DNA of 64,000 bases from Calamus simplicifolius (GCA_900491605.1 UESW01001775.1:294616-358615); one strand, 5' to 3'. Shown: positions 1 to 12,067, counted from the first letter of the stretch. Notes: generated by a model not told the origin, from the letters alone. Program-made: numbers and translations.

Positions 1-3000
1 ACTGCTTCTCTTCAAACACATTTCGAATCCAGTGGTATCTCACATCTATATGCTTTGACTTGAAATGAAAAGTTGGGTTCTTGCACAAGTGGATGGCGCT
101 CTGGCTGTCACAATGTACCACATAATTTTTCTGTTTCAATCCCAATTCATGTAAGAATTCTTTCATCCACAGCATCTCCTTACAGACCTCGGTAGCAGCA
201 ATATATTCTGCCTCTGTGGTAGAGAGAGCTACACACCTTTGCAATCTGGATTGCCATGACACAGCTCCCCCTGCAAAAGTAAGTATGAAACCTGATGTGG
301 ACTTCCTTGTATCAATATCTCTCGCCATATCTGCATCTGTGTAACCAATCAGCACAGCTGGACCACCCCCAAAGCTTAAACAAACTTTGGAGCTTCCTCT
401 GAGATATCTGAAGATCCACTTCACTGCTGCCCAATGCTCTTTCCCTGGATTTGCAAGAAATCTGCTAGCAACACCCACTGCATATGCGATGTCTGGCCTC
501 GTACATACCATCGCGTACATCAAACTTCCGACTGCTGAAGCGTAAGGAACCTTCTTCATTTTCTCCTTCTCCTCATCACTTGAAGGACTTTGCTCTGAGC
601 ACAACCTGAAGTGACCTGCAAGAGGAGAACCAACTGGCTTTGCATTGATCATACTGAACCTATCCAATACCTTCTCAATGTACTTTTCCTGTGACAACCA
701 TATTTTCTTGATTCTTCTATCACGGAAATCTGCATACCCAGTATTTGCTTTGCTGGTCCCATATCCTTCATTTCAAATGAATTGCTCAGCTCCTTCTTCA
801 ACCTGTCAATCATAGACATATCTTTCCCAAGAATAAGCATGTCATCAACATAAAGTAGGAGTATGACAAAATCCTCACTAAACCATTTGATATACACACA
901 ATGATCTGAAGCCATTCTTTTGTATCCATTTTCAGCCATAAATGAATCAAATTTCTTGTACCACTGCCTTGGAGCTTGCTTCAGCCCATATAAGCTTTTT
1001 TTCAATCTGCAGACAAGATTTTCTTTACCTTTGACTTTGAAGCCTTCTGGTTGCTCCATATAGATTTCCTCCTCCAAATCACCATGAAGAAAAGCTGTCT
1101 TCACATCTAACTGCTCAACCTCCAAGTCTAGACTAGCAGCAATACCTAGAGCAACACGAATTGAAGACATTTTAACAACAGGAGAAAAAATCTCTTCAAA
1201 GTCAATACCTTTCTTTTGACCAAAGCCTTTCACAACCAATCTGGCCTTGTACTTTGGTTGAGAACAATGCTGTTGAGTCTTTAACCTGAAAACCCACTTG
1301 TTCTTTAAAGCCTTCCTTCCTCTTGGTAGTTCCACTAAATCATATGTGTGGTTCTTCTGTAAGGCATCCATTTCTTCCAGCATACCTACTAACCACTCCT
1401 TTTTCTGCTCACTTTCAACTGCCTCCTGGTAACATTCTGGTTCACCTGCATCAGTAAGCATTATATATTCATCTGTAGAATACCTTTTGGAAGGTTGACG
1501 TTGTCTGATAGATCTTCTCAGCTGAGGCTCTGTAGGAGGTTGCTCCTGATCTCCTTCCTGCTCAACATGTCCTACAGGTGAGTTAATACCTGCTCCTGCA
1601 CTATTTTCTTGCACATCTCCCCTATCACCCTGATTTACTAGAGGAGTAACTGGATCACAGTCTGTTAATCCTCCTGCAGAAGACTTGACTGACACCTCCT
1701 TCTTGAAGTCTTGAAGGGTTTGATCTTCAAAAAATACCACATCTCTGCTTCTGAATACCTTCTGCTTTTCTGGATCCCAAAGTCTATAACCAAACTCATC
1801 ATGTGAGTAACCAAGCAAAGCACATTCTTTTGTCTTACCATCCAGCTTGGACCTCTCAATGTCTGGAACATGTGCAAATGCACGACAACCAAACACTCTC
1901 AAGTGCTTATAAGAGACATCTTTTCCTGACCATACACGCTCTGCAACATCACCATCTAGAGCTGTACATGGTGACAAGTTTATTACATCAACCGCTGTCT
2001 TCAATGCCTCATCCCAAAATCTTTTAGGTAACTTGGACTGTGAAAGCATACATCTGATCTTTTCCATGATGGTGCGGTTCATTCTCTCTGCAATTGCATT
2101 ATGCTGAGGAGTACCAGGAACTGTCATCTCATGTTGAATGCCATGTGATCTGCAATAATTATCAAATAACCCTGTGTACTCACCACCATTATCTGACCTT
2201 ATACATTTCAGTTTCTTTCCTGTCTCTCTTTCAACTCTGGCATGAAACTCTTTGAAGACATTAATAACCTGATCTTTAGTCTTCAAACCATAGACCCAAA
2301 CTTTTCTAGAAAAATCATCTATAAAAGTGACAAAATAAAGTGCACCACTGATGCCTGGAACATTAACTGATCCACTAGGAGTTTTTGTCCTCAGAGGACC
2401 ACAAACATCTGTATATATACGATCCAAAACATGCATTTTTCTAGATAAAGCAGGACTAGCAAAAGAAACTCTATGTTGCTTGCCAACCAAACAATCAACA
2501 CATGGGTTCAGATGTACACCTTTGAAGTCTGGTAGAACTTCTTCCTTGGAAAGAACTTGCAGCCCCTTCTCACTCATGTGTCCCAGTCGTTTATGCCACA
2601 ACTCCATGCTGAAGTCGTTCTCTGTAACATTCAACTGTTCACCATAAGCTTTAGCCTGCAACCTGTATAAAGTGTGACATTTCTTCCCACTGGCTACAAC
2701 AAGTGAACCTTTACTGAGCTTCCATTGCCCTTTATGAAATCTGCTATCAAAATCTTCATCATCAAGTCTTCCAACTGAGATTAAATTTAGCCTCAAGTCA
2801 GCTACATGCCTTACATCCTTGAGCACCAACTTACAGCCAAGATTGGTCTTCATGTGGATGTCACCCATGCCAATGATGTCTGCTGTGCCTTGATTTCCCA
2901 TCTTGACAACACCAAAATTTCCAGTCTTATATGTAGAAAAAAACTCCCTCCGTGGTGTAGCATGATAAGAAGCACCTGTGTCAATCACCCACTCATGATT

Positions 3001-3885
3001 CTGACACTCACATGAGAAGATACCATCAGAAGTAGACAAAATCAAATAATCATCACTCTGCACAGTAGCTGTGATATTCTCCTTTGACTCTGTATCCTCC
3101 ACTTCTTTTCCCTTTTTCTTACTCTTCTTAGGCTTCTTACACTGATTCTTGTAGTGCCCTTTCTCACCACAGTTATAGCAAGTAATATCTTTTCTTGACC
3201 TTGATTTGCTTCTACCCTTGTATGAATTGTCTCTATTTCTAGACTTTGACCGTCCTCTATTCTCTGAGACAAGTGCCTGTGAATCAATCTGAGAAGTTGC
3301 TGAATTTTTCCTTCTTAACTCCTCATTCAACAAACTGCCTGTTACTTGACTCATGGTGATAACACCGTCTGGTGCAGAATTACTGAGGGAAACTACCAGT
3401 GTCTCCCAACTTTCTGGCAATGAACTGAGAAGTAACAATGCCTGCAACTCATCATCAAGAGACATTTTCATAGAGGATAACTGGTTATTAATACTCTGCA
3501 TTTCATTCAAATGCTCAGCAATAGAAGCACCCTCTTTATATTTCAGATTCACTAGTTTTCTGATCAAGAAAGCCTTGTTGCCAGCTGTTTTTCTCTCATA
3601 TAGACTTTCTAACTTTTTCCAAAGAGAGTTTGCAGAAGTCTCAGTGGAAACATGGTGAAAGACACTATCATCCAACCATTGCCGAATAAAACCGACTGCC
3701 TTCCGATCTAACATGATCCAAGCATCGTCTGTCACTGTAGCGGGCTTTGCTTTGACCCCTTCTAAAGGTCCATATAGATCCTTGCAATATAAGAGGTCCT
3801 CCATCCTTGGTTTCCATATCATCCAATTGTTTCCGTTCAGACTGATCATGCGGGAAACATTACCGGCCTCCATGCTCGCACACAC
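1..3885 (-). CDS. Copia gag-pol polyprotein, 3' end outside window, one frameshift
   Basis: The polyprotein packages and copies the element RNA and integrates the DNA copy. The start is the ATG at 3885, just downstream of the primer-binding site. Domains by residue: GAG (UBN2-like) about 20-200; CCHC zinc knuckle CYNCGEKGHYKNQC 236-249; aspartic protease with DTGAS at about 302; integrase HHCC zinc finger from about 430 (WHKRLGH, then CVDC), followed by its DDE core; reverse transcriptase with YVDD at 1012-1015. The open frame stops at 649 because of a shift near position 727. From there to position 1 the other frame encodes the end of RT and RNase H, including a SKHIDVRYHWIR-like segment near 20-60. 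The shift fits loss of one C from a CCC run, so it may be a sequencing error. TNT1-94-like copia; family call is secure. Confidence 0.93.
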
Positions 3886-3900
3886 AAAAAAAATTCACAG

Positions 3901-3912
3901 GCTCTGATACCA
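3901..3912 (-). other. Primer-binding site of the copia element (initiator tRNA-Met)
   Basis: On the minus strand the bases read TGGTATCAGAGC, the usual plant copia primer-binding site complementary to the 3' end of initiator tRNA-Met. It lies two bases inside the end of the LTR and upstream of the polyprotein start, which fixes the orientation of the element. Confidence 0.9.
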
Positions 3913-3914
3913 GT

Positions 3915-4536
3915 TGATGGGAAAGAATCCGTGTACGAGCAAATACTAGCAGACCGTAATACGCAGCGGAATAATAAATAAAAATGCGCAAACCACACAA
4001 TCACAGAAACACCAAGATTTACGTGGAAAATCCCTTCAAGATAAAGGAAAAAAAACCACGGGCAAGCCAGAGAAGAAGATCCACTATAAAATAATAAATA
4101 TCCAAGTCTCAAAGTCCCTTGCCAGAACTTGAGAACAATCACAAGAGAATAATAGGGATATAAGGATTACGTCACCGAAAAATACGGTCTCCTGCGTTAC
4201 CTCCTTATTTTCTTCCCTTCTCTTCTTCTTCTTCTTCTCTTGTTTTTCTTCTGCAGCACCTTCACGTGATTCCTGGAGTGGAAGTCCTCCCACGTAGTTA
4301 AGCACCAAGCAGCAGCCCTTCCTTCTCTTCCCCTAGCAATCCATGCTCCTAGAAAAAAGAAATACCTGCTACATGCTTCTCCTCTTTTTTTTAGACGGCT
4401 GCTCCTTAAAAAGAGAAAACCAAAAAAGGAAGGCGGCTACTCCTTTTATAAAAGAGAGAGAACAAACCCTGGTGGAAAAAGGAGTAGCGCTCCCTTTTGT
4501 CCTAATGGGCTGAATAAGTGGGCCATGGGCCCAACA
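3915..4536 (-). repeat. 5' LTR of the copia element
   Basis: About 622 bp. On the minus strand it starts TGTTGGGCCCATGG and ends in CA two bases before the primer-binding site, so both TG and CA termini are present. The right boundary is supported independently because LRR coding sequence resumes immediately after it. The partner LTR is outside the window, so LTR divergence and the target duplication cannot be checked here; the first five bases beyond the LTR (ATTCC, 4537-4541) are the expected target duplication. Confidence 0.88.
4444..4450 (-). promoter_or_regulatory. Likely TATA box of the copia LTR
   Basis: TATAAAA on the minus strand, about 86 bp inside the LTR, preceded by a purine-rich stretch. 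Its position is right for a U3 promoter that would drive the genomic transcript toward the polyprotein. No other good TATA match is seen in the LTR. Confidence 0.5.
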
Positions 4537-6031
4537 ATTCCTGCATCACTGGGAAAGTTATCTGCTCTAATTGAATTGAAACTCCAATCAAATTCCTTGA
4601 CAGGTGCACTGACCGAGCCCACTTTGCCAACCTTACAAGATTAGAATATTTGGATCTGTCTCATAACTCCTTAACATTTGATGTGAGTCAAGGTTGGCTT
4701 CCTCCTTTGAAGCAAGTCAAATCATAATGAGCTCTTGTTTACTAGGGCCCAAATTTCCTTCATGGCTTCGGAACCAAACTTCTTTATCCAAATTGGACCT
4801 ATCCAGTGTAGGAATATCAGAAAATTTCCCGGATTGGTTTTGTGAGGCAATTATCTGCATGTTCTCAATCTCACAGGCAATGATTTAATGGGAGTTCTCC
4901 CTGACTATTGGGATAATTCATCAAATTTGGAGGTTATTGATTTCTCAGGCAATAAATTGTCAGGACGCATTCCTAACTCAATTGGATCTCTTAGTAAACT
5001 TGAATCATTACATTTATAAAACAACAACCTTTCTGGTAAAATTCCTTTGTCCTTAAAAGAATGCAAATAGTTGGTTACCATGGACCTTGGCAATAATAAG
5101 CTATCAGGCAACATGCCTCAATGGATTGAGAGAGCCTAACATCATTGAAAGTTCTCTGTCTCCGATCAAAAATGTTGGATGGTGATATTCCTATGCAACT
5201 ATCACTTCTTGCATCCCTTCAAGTATTGGATCTTGCTGACAATAATCTTTCAGGAACTTTGCCACCATCATTTGTTAATTTCAAAACCATGATTGTGATA
5301 CAAAATAAGAGCAATCCTATTCTTTCTGAATTTTTGGCCTCCTATTACACTAAAAATCTCTTGATAACCATGAAAAGTATGAAACGTATATTCACTACTA
5401 TTGTTCTATCACTTGTGATAGGCATAGACCTATCTAGCAACAATATTACTGGAGAGATACCTGAAGAGTTTACAAACCTTCATGGATTTTATTTCTTGAA
5501 CTTATCAGGGAATCATTTGATAGGAAGCATTCCAAAAAATGTTGGTTCCTTGGGGCAGTTGGAGTCACTAGATCTATCAATGAACAACCTATCAGGCACA
5601 ATTCCTGCAAGTATTGCTGCTTTAGATTTTTGAGTCACTTGAACTTGTCCCACAACAATTTATCTGGAAGAATTTCATTCAGAAATCAACTTCAAACCTT
5701 GACCGATCCATTCATTTACAGTGACAATCAGTATCTTTGTGGACAACCAATAGGAAAGTGCCGTGGTGACGAACCTACTGAAGGTCCAACAGTTCATGGA
5801 AGAGAAGAAGAAAAAGAAAATCTAAATGATTTGAAAATGATATGGGCTTATGCTAGCTTTGCTCCAGGATTTGCGGTCGGCTTCTGGGGCTTTCTAGGAG
5901 CAATGATGATCAAAAGGAGCACAAGATTTGCTTATATCCGATTCATTGACAAGATATGTAATTGGATTTATATGGTTGTGGCATTAATCTCTGCTAGGGT
6001 GAAGTCCAAGGGAAACCAAAGACGCATGTAA
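4537..6031 (+). pseudogene. 3' half of an LRR receptor-like protein gene, split by the copia insertion
   Basis: The translation gives consecutive plant extracellular leucine-rich repeats of the form LxxLxLxxNxLSGxIP, then an island typical of receptor-like proteins (ILDLSSN-like repeats, then a LNLSHNNLSGRI repeat at 5640-5670), the capping motif with DNQYLCGQP, an acidic spacer, and a membrane segment around FAPGFAVGFWGFLGAM with a short basic tail ending at the TAA at 6029-6031. There is no kinase, so it belongs to the receptor-like protein class (EIX2/Cf-like), which senses ligands at the plasma membrane. The reading frame is broken several times. Some breaks look like lost homopolymer bases (for example near 4614 and 4706), but codons at 5017 (TAA) and 5068 (TAG) look like true nonsense changes. 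The N-terminal half must lie left of the retroelement, outside the window. A dead copy from a cluster is most likely. Confidence 0.85.
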
Positions 6032-8988
6032 GCATTTGCAAAGTTGTAATAATCTCTCTATGTATGAAATATTAAATAAATAAAAATCACCGAAAACCAC
6101 TTCCATGGTTTAAATATTAAGAACTTCAAAATATTGATCTATTCTAATTGAGTAAATTACTTGAGCAAAGTTCTTATAGAATCATATCTCAAGTTTTGCT
6201 TGCTATATGCAGAAATTTTTTTTTGATACCTTTCTTAGTGTATAAGTGATGGGTGGTATCCTCACTATTTTGGTTTGGTAGAAAAAATAAAAATATTATT
6301 TCAATGCTTATTCTATCATCATGTCCAAATAATTTTTGTGCAGTTTTTTTTCATGTTATGTCTATTATGATATGTTTATTTAAAAATAAAGGTAAATATT
6401 TTTGTAAACATAAAGGAAAGAAATGCTGCCGAAATTAAATAGGTTAATATGCAATTTAGTACATATCCTTGTTGTATTTTGAAAATAATTCTTAGATAAA
6501 AGGAGTCTAAACCCCTGCCCCCCTCCTTCCCTACAATTTAGTTCATTGGAATGATCTTTTAATTCCATCTAAAAATTGCAAATCCATTCGGATCACCTAT
6601 ATGGTGCAAGAGCAAGAGTGAGAAAAAGGTTGCAAGATTCCATTTGGATCTCTGAACCCTAAAAGTCCCATGATTTTTTCTTTCCTAGTTGGTTGAATCC
6701 AATCTGTTACTGAGTTAGTCAAGTTTGGTTTAGTCTAATGTCTAAGTCATGCATTTTTATTTTATTTAAGTCATGTAATAATTCAAAGAAAGTGTATTAC
6801 TCTTATTGAAACCTTACTAAAGATATTCAGAAGAAGCCCCATATTAGGTAGTAGTGGACAACCATCTGATCTTCTCTAACCTTATTCATACCCTATCCTT
6901 GGAGCTCTACATGGATTGGATCAGCCTACACCAGGATTGATGATGTGGAATCAATCTTCTTCCTCCATGTCGCCACCTACAAGGATTGGATCCGCCTACA
7001 CCAGGATTGATGACATGTAGTCAATCTTCTCCCTCCATGTTACCACCTATAATTTTGGTAACCTTGGGCACCCCATAAGAAAGAATTCGATGGTTCCTTA
7101 CTATGCTTTAATGGAAATAAAGATCAGCATCTCCACCATTCTGGAAAGGACCTTGCACCCCATATGGACCTTGTTGACAAAAGGAAAGAAAGAAGGATGG
7201 CATCCCAAAGCTTCCTTCTTTGCTTGTGGTCCCTCGCTTCCAATTGGAACCATATATTACTGCTGCCATTTTAGTCGAATCAAATGATGGAAAGAAAATT
7301 CTTTGCTCTACAATTCTACCATATTTTGTAATCTCTATCGTTTATTACTCTAATTGTTAAACTTACCTTATAATGGCATGAGAGGTCTATAAAATCCTTC
7401 TCTTGAAACGATAAAAGAATAGAATATGAATAGATAAATTTTTTTTTTTCTTGAGAACTTTTCTTCAGGTTCTATATCCGTTGCCTTGAGCAATTGATCC
7501 TCTGTGAGGAAGTTAGGCATGAGGCCGAAGATTTCCATTGCCTGAGCAATTGATCTTCTATGAGGGAGTTCGGTGTGAGGCCAAAGTGTTCTTACTACCA
7601 AACCCTAGTTTAGTCCATATATCTCCTCTACCAAGCTCTACTAAAGAAACCCTAATCCTCATACCACCATAACCCACCACCCTCCCTAAATTCTAGGCAT
7701 CCATACTTGGAACCGTAGCCTCCGCCCTCCCTTCATCCCAAAACCACCGTCCATCTCTTGATTTATTTCCAAACCCGCTGCCCCTCCTCTCTTGATTTAT
7801 TTCCAAAGCCATCATCCTCTCTCCAAAGCTTCCGTCCCTCTCCGGATTCATCTCCAAAGTCGAGGATGCCTTCTTGCCCTTGAATCAAGATCAAGGAACC
7901 TTACATGGAAGATAGTTTTCTCATTCAGAAATTATGTTCGCTAGTGAGAGATCTTCTACTAACACTAAGAGCGCATATCGTTGGATAAATCTACCTTTCC
8001 CTTATTCTGTGATTTTGATTCTGTGAAAGTTCATGAGCATGTCTTCTCTGAAGTTTCTCAATTCCAGACTTTTTTGGTACATTTTCTCATTTTTTTCTAA
8101 AAGTCTGTTACTGAATCGTTACTTTCTACATCACATAATCTGCTTTCTTACTCTTTCTTTTATTTTTGGATGATTAGTCATCTTCTAAAATACTTAAAAA
8201 ATTAATTTTATTAGTTTATTGACTGCATAATCACCCTCTACCCTTGTAATGCATCACTATATTCCCAACACATCTTACAAATTTATAATATATAATTTTA
8301 TTATAATATTAATTATATATGTATAGAATAATATATTAATATATATTATTATAATATATAATTTTATATATATTTCAATTTATATTATTAGTAGGATGCA
8401 GAAATCATATTTAATCAAATATATGGAAAGAATGATTTTAGTTTGTAGCAAAGTTTGATTTTGATTCTTATTTCATCTATGATACCAAATTATATGGTCC
8501 TAAATTTTTACAAACCTTACCCCCATGGCATCAACCATCGGTCTAAATTTGTTTATTAGCTTACACATTATTGACACCAGATCAACTTTCTCGAGCATCC
8601 GCGAGCGTCTGATCGCCTTCTCCAGCAAGCTTGGGATCCTTCAGCGAGCTTCTCTCTATCGGAAGCCTGCAAAAATTTTTGGGGACTGAAGATTCCTGCG
8701 AGGATCCTTCAATGCTCAAGTCAATGCTCTGGGCAACAACCGTGAGCTTGAGAAAGCTCCAAAGAGAGAGAGTCTTAGAGAAGCGCTCTATATAAGCAAG
8801 AATGAGCATTTAGGAGTGTTGTATGTTGTTCATCTTGTCGGAGGTTCCTCTTACCTATTTTATAAATGCAATCTATGAGACTTGAGGCATGATTACTTGT
8901 CAGAATATTTATGAAGCATTTATGGCGAGAGCAGCACTAGTGAGGTTTGCCTCCATGTGATGTACCAGGACTATAGGCCGTGTCCTAT
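6032..8988. other. AT-rich spacer without recognisable genes
   Basis: Short open frames only, none with recognisable domains. The stretch holds the tandem duplication at 6913-7050, a second weak duplication at about 7480-7595 (a repeated segment with CAATTGATC), a very AT-rich patch at 8270-8400, and from about 8580 a more GC-rich segment with a TATATAAG at 8791 that may be the start of an LTR-like repeat. Confidence 0.6.
6913..7050. repeat. Tandem duplication, two 70-bp copies
   Basis: Copies 6913-6982 and 6983-7050 both begin GGATTGGATC and share the CTACACCAGGATTGATGA and CAATCTTCT segments, differing at a handful of bases. No coding sense. Confidence 0.85.
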
Positions 8989-9244
8989 CTGATCTGAGAA
9001 GCTTGTAAGTGAGCCACGTCTTGTCAGGCACGCGGCCCACATATGGTTGATGAGCCTAGTCTTGTAAGGCAGGTGGGCCAAGTGGTCAGATGGTTGGTGG
9101 GTCTGGCCTTATGTGTCTGATCTGAGAAGCTTGTAAGTGAGCCACGTCTTGTCAGGCACGCGGCCCATAGATGGTTGATGGGCCTAGTCTTGTAAGGTAG
9201 GTGGGCCAAGTGGTCAGATGATTGGTGGGTCTGGCCTTATGTGT
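8989..9244. repeat. Tandem duplication, two 128-bp copies
   Basis: The segment starting CTGATCTGAGAAGCTTG at 8989 recurs at 9117, giving a period of 128 bp. The copies are nearly identical, so the duplication is recent. Related wording (GGTCAGATGGTTG, ATGCGGAT) recurs in the region 47600-47790, so this is probably part of a dispersed repeat. Confidence 0.85.
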
Positions 9245-9719
9245 CCCCCATGTTGCGCTCTTGTTGTTCTATGCGGATAGTGGAGGAGCCAGATATATGG
9301 GCTCCACAATGAGTTCTACTCGAATGATCGCTGAGGTTCTACCCGATTGGTCTGCCGAAGTCGCTCCTGGATGCACGCACGTAGCCTTCTTGAAGGAATA
9401 ACCGCCCTCCACATGAGTCTTCAGTTTCATCGGTCTCATCATCCGATCTCTATCGCCGGTTGGCTGGTGTGGCTCCATTAGCCTCACTGTTCATTAGATT
9501 TATTTCTTTGTTGGCCTCAATATCGACAATAATCACTCGGCTTGCTCTTTGCATGCAAGTGGGGAGATTGATGACATTAGCACATAAGCACCCACCAAGT
9601 TACCCTTGAATAAAGCTGAAATCAGAGTATTCCTTCGTAGCAATTTTTGAATATAGCGTCCCCTGCCGAGGCCATAGTGTAGGCCTCCATAGCTGACTCG
9701 AATCAGAGCTAGAAGCCTA
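9245..9719. other. Spacer, possible repeat-derived sequence
   Basis: Moderate GC content, no long open frame and no recognisable domain. It joins the 128-bp duplication to the GC-rich island and is probably part of the same repeat. Confidence 0.4.
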
Positions 9720-10990
9720 GAGCTGTGGAGTTAATCGGGATGGAACCGGAAGCCGGGAAGGAGCCAGAGCCACTGTCGGGAACCGGGACAGAGCGGAGAA
9801 GTAGAGACGAGGGAGTCAGGATGGATCCGAGGCCTCCGCACGGGGGCAGCCGAGCAAAAACCGGCACCCATTGTTGGGCCGGGATGAAGCCGGGAGCGAT
9901 TGGGACGCCCGGGGCGGAGCCGTGGCTTGGAGTTGGAGTCGGGGATAGCACTGGGCTCGGCAACGTTGAGTCGGGAGACAGAGATGAGGCACAGAGAAAG
10001 AGAGAGATGTCCTGAGTCTTGGTACATCGAGGAAGTGGTCGGCGAGGAAGAGGCCGGCGAGGATAAAGCCATTGAGGATGAGGCCATCAAGCGAAGAACT
10101 GGGGACCTAGGGCTGTGCCATCGGGAATGGGTCCGGGAGCTTCTATCCGCGGCACCGGAGCGGAGAGCCTGGGATGGGCACTGGAACTGGGAGCGAGGAG
10201 ACACCGTCTGGACTTGGGGACGAAGACGGTCGCCCATGGAGGTGCAGAAGAGAGAGAGAGAAAGATGGGTCCAGCTCCTAAGATGCTCCTGGAGTCGAGA
10301 GCTGGATCTGGGATGAAGTTGGGACAGCCGGAGGCGTCCGGGACGAAGGCGGGCTGTCCAAGAGCTCGGGACGCAGCTGGGACCACCATTGGTGCTCCCG
10401 AAGTCACGCTCGGTGATGTGGAGCTGGGTCCACTGGGGAGGACCGTGTGGAGGATGGAGTCGGGGGCTGGCGATAGCTTAGACGGTGCTCTCGGAGTCGG
10501 GTGCTTCCAGTCGGACATGGGAGCGATTTTTGGAGAAGACTCAGAGTTGGCTGCTTGGAGTCGGGAGTTGGGGATGACCGAGAGAGTCCAGAACCGAGTC
10601 CGGAAGCAGTTGGGGCCATCGGAGAAGACCACAAGCTGGAGATGGGACCGAAAGCCGGTTGCTAGGACAGCCAGGGCTGTCATCGTGGGGCTAGGCCACC
10701 GGAGCCGGCCATTGTCCGCCGAAGACGAAGGATCTCGGCCCCATCGATCCAAACGGAGGCGGCATGGTCCCTCTTGAGGGTGCAGAAGAGGGAGAGAGAG
10801 AGGGGGAGAGAGAGAAAACGTGGTGGAACTTCCGTAAGCCGAGGACGGCCCAAGGCCGGGAAGGGAATCTGCGAGCCAAGGAGGAACTCGAGGCCGGAAA
10901 GGAAATCCGCAAGCCAAGGACGTCCGTGGGAAGGCCAGGGAGAACAGCGAGGCCTACGAAGGATTCCAATGAAAAAGGGAGCCCGGGGCC
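9720..10990. other. GC-rich island of unknown nature
   Basis: Base composition jumps to a strongly GC- and purine-rich strand (many GGGAxCGGAG-like words) against AT-rich flanks. Overlapping open frames exist in several frames of both strands (up to 276 codons at 10087-10917 on the minus strand), but they translate to low-complexity Pro/Ser-rich or Arg/Gly/Glu-rich protein and arise because GC-rich DNA has few stop codons. Two sub-blocks share a GTGCAGAAGAGxGAGAGAG segment (10232 and 10779), suggesting internal duplication. It may be the GC-rich part of a transposable element; I do not recognise a gene. Confidence 0.45.
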
Positions 10991-11074
10991 GCCTGGAAAT
11001 AGCTAGAGCCGCCTAGAACTTGCTGGGCCTTCCATCGAGGACGGGCCAACATGCCCAAAGCTCAAATGCGGTTA

Positions 11075-11391
11075 GGAAAACACTTTGTACACCGCCCCCG
11101 GTGCAGCAAGGCCTACGTGGGCTGCACCGCCTCTTCCGATTGGTCCACGTGGCTCTGACGTGGATGACCTGACGGGCGGTATGGCTTTGCTTTGACGTAA
11201 CGTTCTGAACGTGACGGCCATTTAAAGCAGTTCACTTTTTTTCAAAATTAGCGTGCGGACGAAAATGCCCTTTCCCTCCTTCATAGCGCCATTTAACGTT
11301 GTATGTCATCTGTGCAAGAAGAACTCTGTTTCTTCCCCGGTCGAAAGAAAATATTTCAGCATCGAGGCTGTGTACAAACCTGGCTCCAAAC
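11075..11391 (+). repeat. Left terminal inverted repeat, outer part
   Basis: Pairs, in inverse orientation and with few mismatches, with 18805-19126. Shared blocks include the CACCGCCCCCGGTGCAGCAAG terminus, GGCTTTGCTTTGACGTAACG and CCCTTTCCCTCCTTCATAGC. Homology stops where the GACACCC array begins and resumes at 11898. Confidence 0.92.
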
Positions 11392-11402
11392 GAAAGCTCA
11401 TA

Positions 11403-11897
11403 CGAGACACCCGTGCTTAGACTGACCGCGCGGAGAATCCCCGCAACACCCCTTGACGAATTCGGCCGAAACTCCTTCGTGACACCCCAGTTGAAAACTC
11501 ATGACACCCTATCTTTAAGGGGACAACACCCGTGCTTAGAACTGATCACGGAGAGAACCCCCGCGACACCCCTTGACGAATTCGGCCGAAACTCCTTCGT
11601 GACACCCCAGTTGAAAACTCACGACACCCTAGCTTTAAGGGGACGACACCCGTGCGTAGAAATGACCGCGCGGAGAATCCCCGTGACACCCCAGGGAGAA
11701 TTGGATTTTGGCCGAAACTCCTACGAGACACCCCTGTTGAAAGCTCACGACACCCTAGCTTTAAGGCAACGACACCCGTGCTAAGAACTGATCATGGTGA
11801 AAATACCCACGACACCCCTTGTCGAATTCATCCTAAACACCTTCGTGACACCCCAGTTGAAATCTAATGACACCCTAGCACCAATGCTACGACACCC
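11403..11897 (+). repeat. GACACCC array A1 inside the left terminal repeat
   Basis: About four units of ~120 bp, each with four GACACCC-type words all on the plus strand. It sits between the two parts of the left TIR; the right TIR has no matching array, so A1 was inserted into, or expanded within, the left TIR. Confidence 0.9.
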
Positions 11898-12067
11898 GCA
11901 GCACAAAGTAAAAAGTCTTTCCTCCAACTTTTTTCTAAAGCTCCTTTATTACACCAACAGTTTTTTTTGGTAAGAGTTAGTTAATGCATGACCAAACCGT
12001 TTAATGCGCAGGTAACTACCTTAGAACAAATAGTTATGACATTCTGGGAGTCATAACTATTTTGTAA
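11898..12067 (+). repeat. Left terminal inverted repeat, inner part, ending in a small hairpin
   Basis: Pairs in inverse orientation with 18624-18790 of the right end (shared GCAGCACAAAGTAAAAAGTC and the ACCAAACCGTTTAATGCGC block). The inner limit carries an imperfect palindrome (AAATAGTTATGAC facing GTCATAACTATTT) that is also kept at the right end (18627-18664). Confidence 0.9.

Larger units (their letters stand above)
1..4536 (-). mobile_element. Ty1/copia LTR retrotransposon, 5' LTR and most of the internal region
   Basis: Read on the minus strand the element runs from its 5' LTR (4536 down to 3915) through a primer-binding site and a gag-pol polyprotein to the RNase H domain, which is cut by the left edge of the window; the 3' LTR and polypurine tract are therefore not visible. 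The domain order GAG, protease, integrase, reverse transcriptase, RNase H is the copia order. It inserted into an LRR receptor-like gene, whose coding sequence resumes directly at 4537. The polyprotein is open for 1078 codons and has one frameshift, so the copy looks fairly young. Confidence 0.95.

Noticed and set aside
2351..2647. Plus-strand frames inside the copia polyprotein (also 1803-2027, 3353-3658)
   Set aside because: Antisense shadows of the polyprotein, no independent support.
9725..10917. Long overlapping open frames in the GC-rich island (up to 276 codons, both strands)
   Set aside because: Low-complexity translations, open frames in several frames at once, no domains and no splice-like structure; expected from GC-rich, stop-poor DNA.
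11299..11784. 161-codon frame across array A1
   Set aside because: Encodes only the translated tandem repeat; unit length near a multiple of three keeps it open. Not a gene.
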